Notes: a model not told the origin generated them from the letters alone. A stretch of 64,000 nucleotides of DNA from Psychrobacter glacincola (GCF_904846075.1 NZ_CAJGZH010000001.1:372001-436000); one strand, 5' to 3'; counted from the first letter of the stretch, positions 7,809 through 18,066 are shown. Program-made: numbers and translations.

Positions 7809-8012
7809 CTAGTATTTATGTTCAGTACGCCATGCATCTACTTCACGTTCAGCATCATCTTTGCTGTGACCATAACGTTCTTGAACTTTTCCGACCAATT
7901 TATCACGGCTACCTTCAACGTGTAATAAATCATCATCAGTAAGATCAGCCCATTTTTGTTTTACTGAGCCTTTTATTTGGTTCCATTCACCTTTTAGAGT
8001 ATGTTCGTTCAT
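7809..8012 (-). CDS. CsbD-family stress-response protein
   Basis: A 67-residue, highly charged small protein of the CsbD/YjbJ family: MNEHTLKGEWNQIKGSVKQKWADLTDDDL, then GSRDKLVGKVQERYGHSKDDAEREV, the typical two-helix pattern. The open frame extends 23 codons upstream but the start at 8012 has AGAAGGA in front and the family's usual N-terminus. Such proteins are induced by general or osmotic stress in other bacteria; biochemical role unknown. It lies beside the Rsm-type RNA with its own terminator. Confidence 0.88.
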   Translation of the reverse strand: MNEHTLKGEWNQIKGSVKQKWADLTDDDLLHVEGSRDKLVGKVQERYGHSKDDAEREVDAWRTEHKY

Positions 8013-8332
8013 TTTTATGTTCCTTCTTTTATTATAAAATTGGTTATTGAGACAATTATTCCATCTGTCTTTAATCGACATTTTACTCAGCTGCTATCAG
8101 TACTTATTAATCAGCTAACTGGTGATATCTAATATAAGTGCTCACCATCGCCATGTCTGTATATGCAATGTTGAGAGTGTTGCTCCATTATGGAAATCTG
8201 CACAGCTATGTTATGCATCGTCCATTTGTGTAATGAATGAAGTGTTTTATCAGTGACATACGTAAAGAGAATCAACAAGTCTGGCGATGATTTATAAAAA
8301 ATGACGTCGTAACACGCTGTAAATATAGGAAT
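8013..8332. other. Intergenic DNA upstream of the csbD-like gene
   Basis: No gene supported. A 74-codon leftward frame at 8129-8353 has no start signal or domain and is rich in rare residues, so it was not called. Confidence 0.5.
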
Positions 8333-8375
8333 AAAAAAAGTAGCTGTCATCATAAATGTGGCGGCTGTTTTTTTT
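8333..8375 (+). terminator. Possible terminator-like hairpin
   Basis: A-run plus AGCTGTC (8333-8348) can pair, with G-T pairs and a small bulge, with GGCGGCT plus T8 (8360-8375). No annotated plus-strand gene ends here, so it may mark an unrecognised short transcript or be fortuitous. Confidence 0.3.
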
Positions 8376-8517
8376 ATGATTACTTTAGGACGGGTTAAAA
8401 CGAATTATTAAGAATAAGTAAGGTTAAACATTTAGTGATAGACTTCTTGTTTAAATGACTATAGCCTTATAGTTGAAATAACAATTGTTTTGTAGATTAA
8501 GTTGGGGCAGATTGATA

Positions 8518-9207
8518 GTGAATGTACTTAACAGCGTAAGTGCTAAAAAACCGGAAACAAAACGCGAGCTGGCAAAGGCGAAAACGCGTCATACGTTACT
8601 CAAAAGTGCCTTGCAGCTGTATAGCGTAGAGGGCGCTCTTGGTATGAGCATGAATAAAATCGCGAAAGGCGCAGGTATTGCTCAGCCAAGTTTTTATAAT
8701 CATTTTGATAGTTTAGATGCGTTGCAGCAGGTGTTAAGCGAGCAACTTAAAGGCAATTATTTATCTCCGATGCGCATGGCGTGGGTAGATATGCTTAAAG
8801 ACTATCCAACGCTGTCTAAAGAGGATTTCAATGAGCGTTGTCAGGAATGCCTAACATTGATTTTTGATGCCGCCTTTCAAAACATCACTTTATTTCAACG
8901 TTTGCTCGAAGACAGTCTGCGCTTTGATTCAAACATAGAACGTAACGGGTTGGGAAGTCTAATCATAGAGATAAGAGACGAGTGGACTAAGATATTTATA
9001 GAGGGATTGCAGTCAGCCGAGTGCTCTTTTGACGAATCTGACGTTCATCTCTGTGTCGATATCGCTGCCGCCCAAGTACATGAATTGATATTGGGCTGTC
9101 ATCAACAGCGTTATTCACGGCAGCAAGCCATTGAGATATTGTGCAAAAACTTTGATGGCGTTTTTAGCCATTTTTTCACCAAAGATAGACACAGAGTATA
9201 TGGCTAG
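8518..9207 (+). CDS. TetR/AcrR-family transcriptional regulator
   Basis: A 229-residue repressor-type protein. The N-terminal DNA-binding domain is clear: RHTLLKSALQLYSVEGALGMSMNKIAKGAGIAQPSFYNHFDSLDALQQVL, with the helix-turn-helix at about residues 43-62 (from the GTG start). The remaining all-helical ligand domain has no sequence signature that identifies the ligand. GTG at 8518 is preferred because GGGG lies about 10 nt upstream; a TTG at 8485 would add 11 unlikely residues. It precedes the molybdopterin oxidoreductase gene by 250 bp in the same direction and is a candidate regulator of it. Confidence 0.85.
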   Translation: MNVLNSVSAKKPETKRELAKAKTRHTLLKSALQLYSVEGALGMSMNKIAKGAGIAQPSFYNHFDSLDALQQVLSEQLKGNYLSPMRMAWVDMLKDYPTLSKEDFNERCQECLTLIFDAAFQNITLFQRLLEDSLRFDSNIERNGLGSLIIEIRDEWTKIFIEGLQSAECSFDESDVHLCVDIAAAQVHELILGCHQQRYSRQQAIEILCKNFDGVFSHFFTKDRHRVYG

Positions 9208-9326
9208 TTATTTAGCTTATTAATTTTTAGTAATGCTTAGCTTTAACTAATGCTCAATAGTTTTAAGATGAGCAAATTTAGTAACCATATTAAACTTATA
9301 AAACGGAATTTATATAGTGAAAGCGA

Positions 9327-9433
9327 TATAGTCGATTCAATTTAAGAGTAGTACAAGGCAACCGAGTGTAGCTGTCTATTTAATACTTCAAACGAGGGTA
9401 ACGCAGTAATACTTTTATAGTGGAATGACTATA
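9327..9433. repeat. Dispersed repeat copy B (TATAGTC ... GACTATA)
   Basis: 107 bp bounded by TATAGTC and GACTATA with internal TACAAGGCAACCGAG, the same plan as copies at 6254-6361 and 34533-34639. It ends about 25 bp before the oxidoreductase start codon and so occupies most of that gene's leader. Confidence 0.65.
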
Positions 9434-9458
9434 GTAAAAAATAACAGGGAGCGCGACC

Positions 9459-11672
9459 ATGGCTATTGAAAAGAGTCACACGGATGAACAAACACATTTT
9501 AGAACCTGCAATTTGTGTGAAGCAATGTGCGGAATTGTCATCAAGCACGATGGAAAAAAAGTATTATCGATTAAAGGCGATAAAGACGATCCATTTTCTA
9601 AAGGGTATATTTGTCCAAAAGCGACTGCTTTGCAAGACTTGCATGAAGACAGTGATCGCCTGCGTCATCCCGTTGAGAGAACCGCTAACGGTTGGAAAGA
9701 GATTAGTTGGGCTGAGGCGTTAGATAAGGTGGCAGCTGGTATTCAGTCGGTACAGAAAAAACATGGTCAAAACGCTTTCGGGATTTATTTAGGCAATCCT
9801 AATGTCCATAATTTGGGCGGCATGTTAACCATTAAGCATCTATTAACCAGTATTAAGACGCGCAGTCGCTTTTCTGCGACTTCCATCGACCAGTTGCCGC
9901 ACCATATCGTCTGCATGCATCTGTTCGGGCATATGCTGCGCATCCCTGTGCCTGACGTCAATCGTACCCAATATATGCTCATCATTGGTGGCAATCCGCT
10001 GGCGTCTAATGGCAGTATTATGACCGCACCAAATATGCGTCAAAAACTAAAAGATATCAAAGCGCGTGATGGTAAAGTGGTAGTCATTGATCCAAGACGC
10101 ACCGAAACGGCAGATATTGCTAGCGAGCATCATTTTATCCGCCCAGCGACAGATGTCTTACTCTTGCTTGCCATGCTCAATGAAATCTATTTACAAGGTT
10201 ATGCAGGCAAGGCACGTGCTAACAATAATAGAGCGGCAGCGCTCGCGCCAGAGATTGAGCGCATTGCAGACTTTGCCAAAGACTATAGCGCCGAGTCCGT
10301 TGCTGAGATTACTGGCATTGCGGCAAGCGAGATTAAACGACTCGTCAAAGAGTTTTGCGAAGCAGAAAGCTCGGTCTGCTACGGTCGCATGGGTGTATCG
10401 GTGCAAGAGTTTGGCTTATTAAGCCAATATCTAATTATGCTGATTAATATTGTCACAGGTCGCTTGGATGAAGTGGGTGGTCTAATGTTCCCTAATCCTG
10501 CGGTTGATGTGGTCAATAACTCTGGCCCAGGTTATTTAGGTAAGCGTCATAGCCGCGTGAGTAACTTGCCTGATTTTAACGGTGATTATCCAGTGGTGGC
10601 AATGGCGGATGAGATGCTGGTAGAAGGGGCAGGACAGTTAAAAGGATTTATGACTGTCGCGGGCAATCCTGTACTCAGCACGCCCAATGGTGAAAAGTTA
10701 GATACGGCTTTTGCCAACTTAGACTTTATGGTCGCTATTGACTACTTTGTCACAGAAACCAGCCGTCATGCGCATATTATTTTGCCGCCGGTATCGCCAC
10801 TAGAGCGCGATCATTATGACGTCACCTTTAACAATTTTGCTGTCCATAACGTCGCCAAATATTCAAAGGCATTGTTTGCTAAGCAAAGAAGCGCCAAACA
10901 TGACTGGCAAATCTACTTAGAGCTGGCAAAACGCTTGGATAAAAAAGCCGTACTTGCAACCAAAGTCGAACGCCTAATAATAAAAGTTTTGGGTCCGAAG
11001 TTTGTGCTTAATCAAGGTCTAAAACGTGGGCCTTATAAGGGTCTCAATCTAAAGCAATTGAAGAAAAATTCGCATGGTATTGATTTGGGATCGCTCAAAA
11101 CCATGCTGCCACAAGCGTTAAAACACAAAGACAAGCAGATTCATCTTAATGTTGATTTTTATCGAGCAGATTTAGAGCGCGTACAGGCGATGATGCAGGA
11201 CTATGACAACAAGCAGATTTTATTAATCGGTCGTCGTCATGTACGCAGTAATAACTCGTGGCTGCACAACAGCTATCGCTTGGTAAAAGGTAAGCCGCGC
11301 TGTACTTTGATGCTGCATCCTGAAACGGCGAAAGAGTACGGTATTGAGGATGGTCAAAACGTAAAAGTAACGTCGCGTGTGGGTAGTGTGACGATCGTAG
11401 CAGAAGTGACGGATGAGCTGATGCCAAATGTCGTGAGTATCCCTCATGGGTGGGGTCATGGCCGTAAAGGGGTAAAACAGAAAATCGCTCAAGCGCATGC
11501 GGGTGTCAGTGTCAATGATTTGACAGACGATACCTTAATCGATCAGCTAAGTGGCAATGCGGCAGTCAATGGTGTACCAGTACAATTGGAAGCGATTGAG
11601 CCAGAAGTGGTTGATTTGGAGACGGCTGATTCTGATGTTAATTTTGATATGGAATCAGGGAGCGCTGCATAA
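9459..11672 (+). CDS. Molybdopterin-dependent oxidoreductase with N-terminal 4Fe-4S site
   Basis: A 737-residue member of the DMSO-reductase superfamily. The N-terminus has the iron-sulfur motif C17-x2-C20-x3-C24-x27-C52 (CNLCEAMCG ... ICPK), followed by the large molybdopterin-binding domain (YLGNPN, SATSIDQLPHH about residues 139-149, LIIGGNPLASNGS, VIDPRRTETA, AGNPVLSTPNG) and the C-terminal molydopterin-dinucleotide domain (about 580-700, LIGRRHVRSNNSWLHNS, HPETAKEYGIEDGQNVKV, SIPHGWGHG). No Tat signal is present, so it is cytoplasmic. The substrate cannot be read from sequence; formate-dehydrogenase-like or other detoxifying oxidoreductase roles are possible. A TetR gene lies upstream. 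Start: ATG with GGGAGCG upstream. Confidence 0.88.
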   Translation: MAIEKSHTDEQTHFRTCNLCEAMCGIVIKHDGKKVLSIKGDKDDPFSKGYICPKATALQDLHEDSDRLRHPVERTANGWKEISWAEALDKVAAGIQSVQKKHGQNAFGIYLGNPNVHNLGGMLTIKHLLTSIKTRSRFSATSIDQLPHHIVCMHLFGHMLRIPVPDVNRTQYMLIIGGNPLASNGSIMTAPNMRQKLKDIKARDGKVVVIDPRRTETADIASEHHFIRPATDVLLLLAMLNEIYLQGYAGKARANNNRAAALAPEIERIADFAKDYSAESVAEITGIAASEIKRLVKEFCEAESSVCYGRMGVSVQEFGLLSQYLIMLINIVTGRLDEVGGLMFPNPAVDVVNNSGPGYLGKRHSRVSNLPDFNGDYPVVAMADEMLVEGAGQLKGFMTVAGNPVLSTPNGEKLDTAFANLDFMVAIDYFVTETSRHAHIILPPVSPLERDHYDVTFNNFAVHNVAKYSKALFAKQRSAKHDWQIYLELAKRLDKKAVLATKVERLIIKVLGPKFVLNQGLKRGPYKGLNLKQLKKNSHGIDLGSLKTMLPQALKHKDKQIHLNVDFYRADLERVQAMMQDYDNKQILLIGRRHVRSNNSWLHNSYRLVKGKPRCTLMLHPETAKEYGIEDGQNVKVTSRVGSVTIVAEVTDELMPNVVSIPHGWGHGRKGVKQKIAQAHAGVSVNDLTDDTLIDQLSGNAAVNGVPVQLEAIEPEVVDLETADSDVNFDMESGSAA

Positions 11673-11705
11673 AATAGTTCTAGAATAAAAGTCTTCCATA
11701 TAAAG

Positions 11706-11742
11706 AAAAAGGGCGTTGACTTATATTGGTAGCGCCTTTTTT
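11706..11742. terminator. Bidirectional terminator between oxidoreductase and dadA
   Basis: A5GG(G)CG (11706-11715) pairs with CGCCT6 (11733-11742) with one bulged G; T-runs on both strands fit the converging genes. Confidence 0.55.
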
Positions 11743-11770
11743 ACATTTCCTATTCTTACGTTTCTTATTT

Positions 11771-13096
11771 TTACGATCTTAAGCCAACAAAATCAAAATC
11801 TACTGGCGGCGTCTCACCTTGTATCAATAAGCTGATAGCCTTTGCCGAACCACAAGCATGGGTCCAACCAAGCGTACCATGACCCGTATTGAGCCATAAA
11901 TTATCAAAACCAGCATTCATATTATGACTACCATGACGGACTTGACCCCTGTGCGCGCGCCCAATTAACGGCACATTAGAAGGTGTCATCGGACGTAGCC
12001 CTGTCCAATATTGCACAGAATTGGCAATGATACCTTTGGGAAACAACTGCTGCACACGGCGGGTAATGGCTGCACAGCGCGTGCTATTTAAATCCAAATT
12101 GTAGCCGTTAAATTCTGCCGTTCCAGCGACGCGTAACTTGTCACCAAGGCGTGATGTCACCAGCTTAAACTCATCATCAATGAGACTGATAAAGGGTGCT
12201 AGATGCGGGGCGCGGGGGTTGATTTGATAAGTGGCCGAGTAGCCTTTAGCAGGGAAAATAGGTAGATGAATATGCAGCGGTTTCATGAGCGATACGCTAT
12301 AGCTGCCCAATGCCAGTACATGGCTGTCTGCACTAAAGGTTTGCGCGTTTTCGCCCTTGGGTTTAATGGTAATACTATGGATATGCGGGCGAGCAGAATG
12401 GGCGTCAGTGTTTAACGCCAGAATCTCGGTATCGTATAAAAACTTAACGCCAGCCTCGATGCAGCGCTCGGCTAAGCGCTGGGTAAATAAATGGGCATTA
12501 CCCGATTCATCACGGCTGGTATAAGTCGCACCTTTTAGCTTATGAGCAATAGGGTAAAGCGCAGGCTCTAGGTTTACGGCATTATTGATATCGATGACAT
12601 GACGCTCACAGCCTAACGCTTGCATGCGCTCCGTTGGCGCAATGGCGGCATCAAATTCCGCTTGATTGGTATAAAAATGCATAATACCGCGCGTTTGCTG
12701 CTCGTAATCAATACCAATATCAGCACGCAGCTGTTGTAGTGTATCTCGTGAATACAAGCCTAAACGTACCATTTGTACCAGATTGGCATCGGCTTTATCT
12801 GCACGGCATTCTTGCAAAAACTGCATCGCCCACTTAAGCTGCGCCTTATCAGCACGCAAGCGATACAACAGCGGTGCATCCTCGCGAAACAGCCATTTAA
12901 GCGCTTTCATTGGAGCCGCTGGATTGGCCCAAGGGGTTGCGTGCGAGACAGATATTTGCCCACCATTGGCAAATGAGGTCTGCATACCGGCGGCTGGCTC
13001 ACGCTCAATGACGGTCACATCGTAGCCTGCTTGGCGAAGATACCATGCGGTGGTCACGCCCACCACGCCCGCTCCGAGTACCGCAATATGGGTCAT
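11771..13096 (-). CDS. dadA: D-amino acid dehydrogenase, small subunit
   Basis: FAD-dependent membrane-associated dehydrogenase that deaminates D-alanine and other D-amino acids to keto acids, feeding electrons to the respiratory chain. The 441-residue protein begins with the dinucleotide-binding GAGVVGVTTAWYLRQAGYDVTVIEREP and continues with TSFANGGQISVSHATPWANP, typical of DadA; C-terminal WTGLRPMTPSNVPLIGRA and LNTGHGTLGWTHACGSA close the FAD site. Length matches E. coli DadA (432). No dadX racemase lies next to it. Neighbour is ygfZ, 75 bp upstream in the same direction. Confidence 0.95.
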   Translation of the reverse strand: MTHIAVLGAGVVGVTTAWYLRQAGYDVTVIEREPAAGMQTSFANGGQISVSHATPWANPAAPMKALKWLFREDAPLLYRLRADKAQLKWAMQFLQECRADKADANLVQMVRLGLYSRDTLQQLRADIGIDYEQQTRGIMHFYTNQAEFDAAIAPTERMQALGCERHVIDINNAVNLEPALYPIAHKLKGATYTSRDESGNAHLFTQRLAERCIEAGVKFLYDTEILALNTDAHSARPHIHSITIKPKGENAQTFSADSHVLALGSYSVSLMKPLHIHLPIFPAKGYSATYQINPRAPHLAPFISLIDDEFKLVTSRLGDKLRVAGTAEFNGYNLDLNSTRCAAITRRVQQLFPKGIIANSVQYWTGLRPMTPSNVPLIGRAHRGQVRHGSHNMNAGFDNLWLNTGHGTLGWTHACGSAKAISLLIQGETPPVDFDFVGLRS

Positions 13097-13170
13097 AGAT
13101 TACTCTGCTGCTTTTTTAGTAAAAATGTTTTGAAGAGTACTGCTTATTACGCGTCACTCATCATGTCGTA

Positions 13171-13944
13171 CTATTTTTGACGCGCAACATCGGCTTGCAG
13201 CGCTGGCGGTAAGTCTAATATCGTAAACTCACTATCGGCTAAATGCTCTGGACGGGCAATGACCAATGCTTTAAAACCATTACCATTAATAGTGTCATCG
13301 GCAATCGCATTGACCACCTGAATTTTTTCTAGCTTGTCACCGGCTGCTGGCACGTCACCTGCGCCGCTGACATAATGTAAAAACGCTTTTGGCGCTGCCT
13401 TAAAATAAATACGGGCAATCACTTCTTGACCAAGATAGCAGCCTTTGTCATAGTCCATACCGCCGCGCTGATGCAGACGCAGCTCTTGTGGCTGAAACAG
13501 ACCTTGGGTTGCAGCAACTATCCAATAGTTGCCAATGGCAAGACTCGCTTGCATCCACGCTTGGGTATCGGCTGGCGTATTGTGGTCTTCCTGATGACTA
13601 AAAGTTGGCACCTCATCAAGCACGCAAGGATAAATGGGCGCGGGCGCACTGGTATCAAACTTTGAAAAGGCACCGAACTTTTTTAAATGGGCTTGAAAAG
13701 CCTCAGCGCAATCTGCACTGATAACCACATCATAATGCTTTTCGGCTTGTTTTTTTATCCAAAGACCAAAATCAATGCGACCTTTTAAATTGCTAAGCGC
13801 CGTTGCTTGATAGCTGAGTCCGAGCTTGGTGACATCAGAGGTTAGCTGACCCTGCAAGAATTTTTCTGCATCTTCACCTTGAATCGTTAGTTGAACAAAT
13901 TGTGGCAATGTTGATGAGAGGGTCGATACGTTTGATTGAGTCAT
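13171..13944 (-). CDS. ygfZ: YgfZ/GcvT folate-binding Fe-S cluster repair protein
   Basis: A 257-residue tetrahydrofolate-binding protein related to GcvT that supports iron-sulfur enzyme assembly or repair. The diagnostic motif KGCYLGQEVIAR (K-G-C-x2-G-Q-E) is present about residues 170-180, preceded by the QLTSDV and ALSNLKGRID folate-fold segments. Start taken at the ATG with AGGA 9 nt upstream (13944) instead of the ATG at 13962, which lacks a ribosome site. Shorter than E. coli YgfZ (326), as in many Moraxellaceae. Likely cotranscribed with dadA. Confidence 0.9.
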   Translation of the reverse strand: MTQSNVSTLSSTLPQFVQLTIQGEDAEKFLQGQLTSDVTKLGLSYQATALSNLKGRIDFGLWIKKQAEKHYDVVISADCAEAFQAHLKKFGAFSKFDTSAPAPIYPCVLDEVPTFSHQEDHNTPADTQAWMQASLAIGNYWIVAATQGLFQPQELRLHQRGGMDYDKGCYLGQEVIARIYFKAAPKAFLHYVSGAGDVPAAGDKLEKIQVVNAIADDTINGNGFKALVIARPEHLADSEFTILDLPPALQADVARQK

Positions 13945-14269
13945 TATTATTATCCTATTCATAAGTCGCTATCGTTATCAGTAGCCATAGCCTCAGATAT
14001 GGTGGTGAATACTGAGTTGTTAAAGTCATTGCTAAAGTAAATATTGAGGTTTTACCATCTAAAAGTACATGGTCATCAAACCAGATTTAGTTAAAGCAGA
14101 GTACCACAAAACACTGTGTGATAAAAAATGTCCGCTGTAAGACATGAGCGAATCTATCAATTAGTCACAGCACCGCATTTACAAGCGAAGCGATTGGTTA
14201 AAGCTGGCAAGTTACGGTACAATGTTAGCTCTAGAATACACCCAATTTATCACGGCTGACGAGGAAATT
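13945..14269. other. Divergent intergenic region ygfZ / yjdM
   Basis: 325 bp between divergent genes; promoters for both must lie here but no clear pair of boxes was found. Confidence 0.4.
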
Positions 14270-14623
14270 ATGAGCTTACCCAATTGCCCAAAATGCGATG
14301 CTGAATATACGTACGAAGATGGTGCGTTACTGGTATGTCCTATGTGTGCTCATGAATGGACTGCGGCTGAAACCGATGCGGCACAAGCTGAAGAGCAAGA
14401 CGCGGTCATTCGTGATGCGGTCGGAAATGAGCTGCAAGATGGCGATACCGTCACCGTGATTAAAGACTTAAAAGTCAAAGGTTCATCGATTGTTATTAAA
14501 GTCGGTACTAAAGCAAAAGGTATTCGCCTGCTGCCCGATGCGTCTGACGGTCATGATATTGATTGTAAACTTGATGGTTTTGGCCCGATGAAGCTTAAAT
14601 CTTCTGTGGTCAAAAAAGCATAA
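14270..14623 (+). CDS. yjdM: PhnA/YjdM family zinc-ribbon protein
   Basis: A 117-residue protein starting at ATG 14270 (GAGGA upstream); the frame's earlier ATG adds 16 unlikely residues. The N-terminal zinc ribbon CPKC-x16-CPMC is followed by a PhnA domain: [65 protein letters not shown]. Members were named alkylphosphonate utilisation proteins from their place in E. coli, but their role is unsettled and no phn genes are near. Cytoplasmic. Confidence 0.9.
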   Translation: MSLPNCPKCDAEYTYEDGALLVCPMCAHEWTAAETDAAQAEEQDAVIRDAVGNELQDGDTVTVIKDLKVKGSSIVIKVGTKAKGIRLLPDASDGHDIDCKLDGFGPMKLKSSVVKKA

Positions 14624-14731
14624 ATTATTAAATGTGCTTTAAAAATCTGCTAAGCATTAACAACAAGCAGCAAAGTTATTTTTAATAACATAAGACAGAA
14701 TCAATATTAAAGAAATAATAAGTAGAGAATA

Positions 14732-16036
14732 ATGATGAGCACTAAAAACGAACAGCTATTTGCGCAAGCCCGCAAACATATTCCTGGCGGCGTAAACTCG
14801 CCCGTCCGTGCCTTTGCTGGTGTTGGTGGCACGCCTATTTTTATGCACCGTGCTAACGGTAGCAAAATTTATGATACCGAAGACAATGCTTATATCGATT
14901 ATGTCGGCTCTTGGGGTCCAATGATTTTGGGACACGCACACCCTAAAGTGATTGATGCGGTCAAAAAAGCAGCTGATGATGGTTTAAGTTTTGGTACACC
15001 AACGCCGTTTGAAACGACTGTTGCCGATAAAATTTGCGAAATTGTCCCAAGCGTTGAGATGATTCGTATGACTAGCTCAGGTACAGAAGCGACCATGAGT
15101 GCAATTCGTTTGGCTCGTGGCTATACCCAACGTGACAAAATCGTTAAGTTTGAAGGCTGCTATCATGGGCATTCAGATAGCCTGTTAGTAAAAGCAGGTT
15201 CGGGCATGCTTGATATTGGCGAGCCAACCTCAAAAGGCGTGCCAGCGGATTTTGCTAAGCATACCATTACCATTCCTTATAATGACCCACAAGCGATTAA
15301 AGATTGCTTTGAGAAATGGGGCGAAGAAGTCGCTTGCGTGATCTTAGAGCCGATCGCTGGCAACATGAATATGGTCATTCCGACCCAAGAATTCCATGAT
15401 ACGTTGCGTGCCGAGTGTACTGCCAATGGCGCAGTATTAATCTTTGACGAAGTCATGACGGGCTTTCGCGTCGGCCTTGGTGGTGCACAAGCACATTTCG
15501 GCATTGATCCTGATTTGACGTGCTTTGGTAAAATCATCGGTGCAGGCCTGCCCGTTGGTGCTTTCGGCGGTAAAAAAGAAGTCATGTCTTGCATTGCGCC
15601 ACTCGGCGGCGTCTATCAAGCTGGCACATTGTCAGGTAATCCACTGGCAATGCGTGCGGGTATCGCGATGTTTGAAGACTTAACCGTAGATGGTTTTTAT
15701 GCTGAGTTAGCAGCGAAAGTTGATCGTCTAGTAGACGGTTTTCAAGCGGCGGCTGACAAACACGGCATCAACATGCGTACCAATAAATTGGGCGGCATGT
15801 TTGGCATGTTCTTTGTGAAAGACAATGAGACTGACACGCCAAAGAACTTCGATGACGTGACAGAGTGCGATATGACAGTGTTTAATACGTTCTTTCACGG
15901 CATGCTAGATCGCGGAATTTATTTGGCACCCTCTGCTTATGAAGCAGGCTTTATGTCTATCAAGCATAGCGATGAAGATATTGATGCGTCGATTAAAGCT
16001 GCTGACGAGATTTTTGCAGAAATGGCAAAAGCGTAA
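14732..16036 (+). CDS. hemL: Glutamate-1-semialdehyde 2,1-aminomutase
   Basis: PLP enzyme that makes 5-aminolevulinate in the C5 haem pathway, the step after HemA (37953-39308 in this window). The 434-residue protein has the class III aminotransferase layout: [13 protein letters not shown] near the start, [17 protein letters not shown] (about 114-130), [27 protein letters not shown] (about 236-246) and the PLP lysine K267 in [16 protein letters not shown]. Length equals other HemL proteins (426-430). Followed by a terminator, so monocistronic or with yjdM. Confidence 0.98.
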   Translation: MMSTKNEQLFAQARKHIPGGVNSPVRAFAGVGGTPIFMHRANGSKIYDTEDNAYIDYVGSWGPMILGHAHPKVIDAVKKAADDGLSFGTPTPFETTVADKICEIVPSVEMIRMTSSGTEATMSAIRLARGYTQRDKIVKFEGCYHGHSDSLLVKAGSGMLDIGEPTSKGVPADFAKHTITIPYNDPQAIKDCFEKWGEEVACVILEPIAGNMNMVIPTQEFHDTLRAECTANGAVLIFDEVMTGFRVGLGGAQAHFGIDPDLTCFGKIIGAGLPVGAFGGKKEVMSCIAPLGGVYQAGTLSGNPLAMRAGIAMFEDLTVDGFYAELAAKVDRLVDGFQAAADKHGINMRTNKLGGMFGMFFVKDNETDTPKNFDDVTECDMTVFNTFFHGMLDRGIYLAPSAYEAGFMSIKHSDEDIDASIKAADEIFAEMAKA

Positions 16037-16108
16037 CTGTTTATTCAGAACCTTATTTATTCAGAACCTTGTTTATTTAAGACCTGTTTAAAATGTATGT
16101 ACTTACAA

Positions 16109-16140
16109 GAACCAGTATGAGAGATCATGCTGGTTTTTTT
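16109..16140 (+). terminator. Terminator after hemL
   Basis: AACCAGTATGA (16110-16120) pairs with TCATGCTGGTT (16125-16135, one G-T pair) and is followed by T7. Confidence 0.85.
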
Positions 16141-16317
16141 GTGCCCAATATTTATCCTTTTGTGATTTTTACTATAAAAGATAAAGATTTTCTGACGATG
16201 ATTGCATAAATTAAAAAACTAGGACGAAGACAATTCCTTCTTTGGGTGATTGCAAAATAAACAATAAATTATGCTATTCTGAGATGAATCAAGACAATTG
16301 AGCAAGGACGCCAACTG

Positions 16318-18066
16318 ATGACTACAAGCACTAATGATATACCTAGCAGTAATACGCCACCGTTATGGCAAGCCTCATATGAGAAATATGGAATAAGAAA
16401 TAATTTAGATGTATTAGAGAACAAGCACAACCTGCTAGATTTGTTGCAACCTAAGATAGATCAGCATAGTGATTCTGTAGCTTTTAGTATGGGGCCTGCC
16501 ACCCTTACCTTTGCACAATTGGATATTGCCAGCCGCCGCTTTGCTGCTTTTTTGCAAGCACAAGGAATCAATAAAGGCGACCGTGTCGCTGTGCAGTTAC
16601 CCAATATATTGCAGTATGCCGTGGTGTTACTTGGTTGTCTGCGAGCAGGCGCGGTATTGGTGAATGTCAATCCGATGTATACCCATTATGAATTGGCGCA
16701 TCAGCTGACGGATGCTCAAGCTAGTGTGCTGATTGTCCTCGATGGTATGACCTCTGCTTACGATCAGTTAGATGATGCAGTCAAAGCGCAACTGTCATTG
16801 GTTGTACATTGTTCCGTCAATCCGAATGCTGCACCTGCTGATAACGATATTGCTTTGCTTACCCAACTTGAACCGTCAGCCGATACTACTCGTCAATTCA
16901 ATCAAACCAACCAAACCACAGCCGATAATGCTGTAAACTATATCTCAGAGCAGAATATAAGCTTTGCCCATATTATGAGTGCATACCACGCTGAGCAATA
17001 TCAGCCTGTTACTATTGAGCGTGAAGATTTAGCTTTATTGCAATATACGGGTGGCACGACCGGCAAGCCAAAAGGCGCGATGCTCACGCATTACAATGTC
17101 ATGGCCAATGTCTGTCAGTGTTATGCGATGTTTGGTCATGCGATTGAAGCGGGTCGTAGCGAGCAGATCAAAATACTCAATCCGTTGCCGCTTTATCATA
17201 TCTTCTCATTTACCGTTTGCGGCTTACTAGGCATTTATGGCGGCTGGGAAGACATACTGGTCACCAATCCGCGTGATATCGATGGACTAGTCAATACCAT
17301 CGAGCAGCATCGTCCGCATGTCATTCCTTCGGTTAATACCTTATTTATTGGTATGCTGCATCGTCCAAAGTTTACCAACCTTGATTTTAGTCGCTTGGCA
17401 CTGTCTATTGGTGGCGGCACCGCAATCATCAAAGCCGTATCTGATCAGTGGCAACAAGTCACTGGTATGATTATCAATGAAGGTTACGGCATGTCTGAAA
17501 CTGCACCAGTTATCTCTTTTAATCCACCTGATATAGATCGTTTCAACGGTAGCGTTGGTCTGCCACTTGCGATGATGGATATTAAAATCATTGATGAACA
17601 AGGTGCAACTTGTGCAATAGGTACACGGGGCGAGGTTTGTATTAAAGGCCCGCAGGTCATGCGTGGTTATTGGCAACGAGACAATGCAGATACTTTTACA
17701 AAGGATGGCTACTTTAAATCAGGTGATATTGGTGTGCTAGATGAACATGGATTTTTGACGCTGGTGGATCGCAAAAAAGACATGATACTGGTTTCAGGAT
17801 TTAACGTCTATCCAAACGAAGTGGAAGCGGCATTGACAGAGCATCCGAAAGTACTTGAAGTCGCGGTGGTTGGTATTGCAGATGAGCACAGCGGCGAGGT
17901 ACCCAAAGCGTTTGTGGTTAAAAAGGAGTTGAGCCTAACGGTAGAAGAGTTACAAAGCTTCGCAAGCGAGCGTTTAACAGGTTATAAACGCCCGCAGTCA
18001 TACGAGTTTATCGATGAATTGCCCAAAACGGCGGTAGGAAAAATATTACGTAAGTCTTTACGTTAG
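16318..18066 (+). CDS. fadD: Long-chain fatty-acid--CoA ligase
   Basis: Activates fatty acids to acyl-CoA with ATP, a peripheral inner-membrane enzyme feeding beta-oxidation. The 582-residue protein has the AMP-binding P-loop YTGGTTGKPKG (243-253), GYGMSETAPV (about 394-403), the GEVCIKGPQVMRGY and GDIGVLDEHGFLTLVDRKKDMI block, and the C-terminal PKTAVGKILRKSLR with the catalytic lysine. Close in length to E. coli FadD (561). A Thr/Asn-rich insertion of about 20 residues lies at 185-205. AAGGA precedes the ATG by 9 nt. It converges with a small DUF962 gene. Confidence 0.93.
   Translation: MTTSTNDIPSSNTPPLWQASYEKYGIRNNLDVLENKHNLLDLLQPKIDQHSDSVAFSMGPATLTFAQLDIASRRFAAFLQAQGINKGDRVAVQLPNILQYAVVLLGCLRAGAVLVNVNPMYTHYELAHQLTDAQASVLIVLDGMTSAYDQLDDAVKAQLSLVVHCSVNPNAAPADNDIALLTQLEPSADTTRQFNQTNQTTADNAVNYISEQNISFAHIMSAYHAEQYQPVTIEREDLALLQYTGGTTGKPKGAMLTHYNVMANVCQCYAMFGHAIEAGRSEQIKILNPLPLYHIFSFTVCGLLGIYGGWEDILVTNPRDIDGLVNTIEQHRPHVIPSVNTLFIGMLHRPKFTNLDFSRLALSIGGGTAIIKAVSDQWQQVTGMIINEGYGMSETAPVISFNPPDIDRFNGSVGLPLAMMDIKIIDEQGATCAIGTRGEVCIKGPQVMRGYWQRDNADTFTKDGYFKSGDIGVLDEHGFLTLVDRKKDMILVSGFNVYPNEVEAALTEHPKVLEVAVVGIADEHSGEVPKAFVVKKELSLTVEELQSFASERLTGYKRPQSYEFIDELPKTAVGKILRKSLR

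Noticed and set aside
8129..8353. 74-codon leftward ORF between csbD-like and TetR genes
   Set aside because: No start signal, composition rich in Cys/His/Ile without pattern, and a terminator-like hairpin cuts through its beginning.
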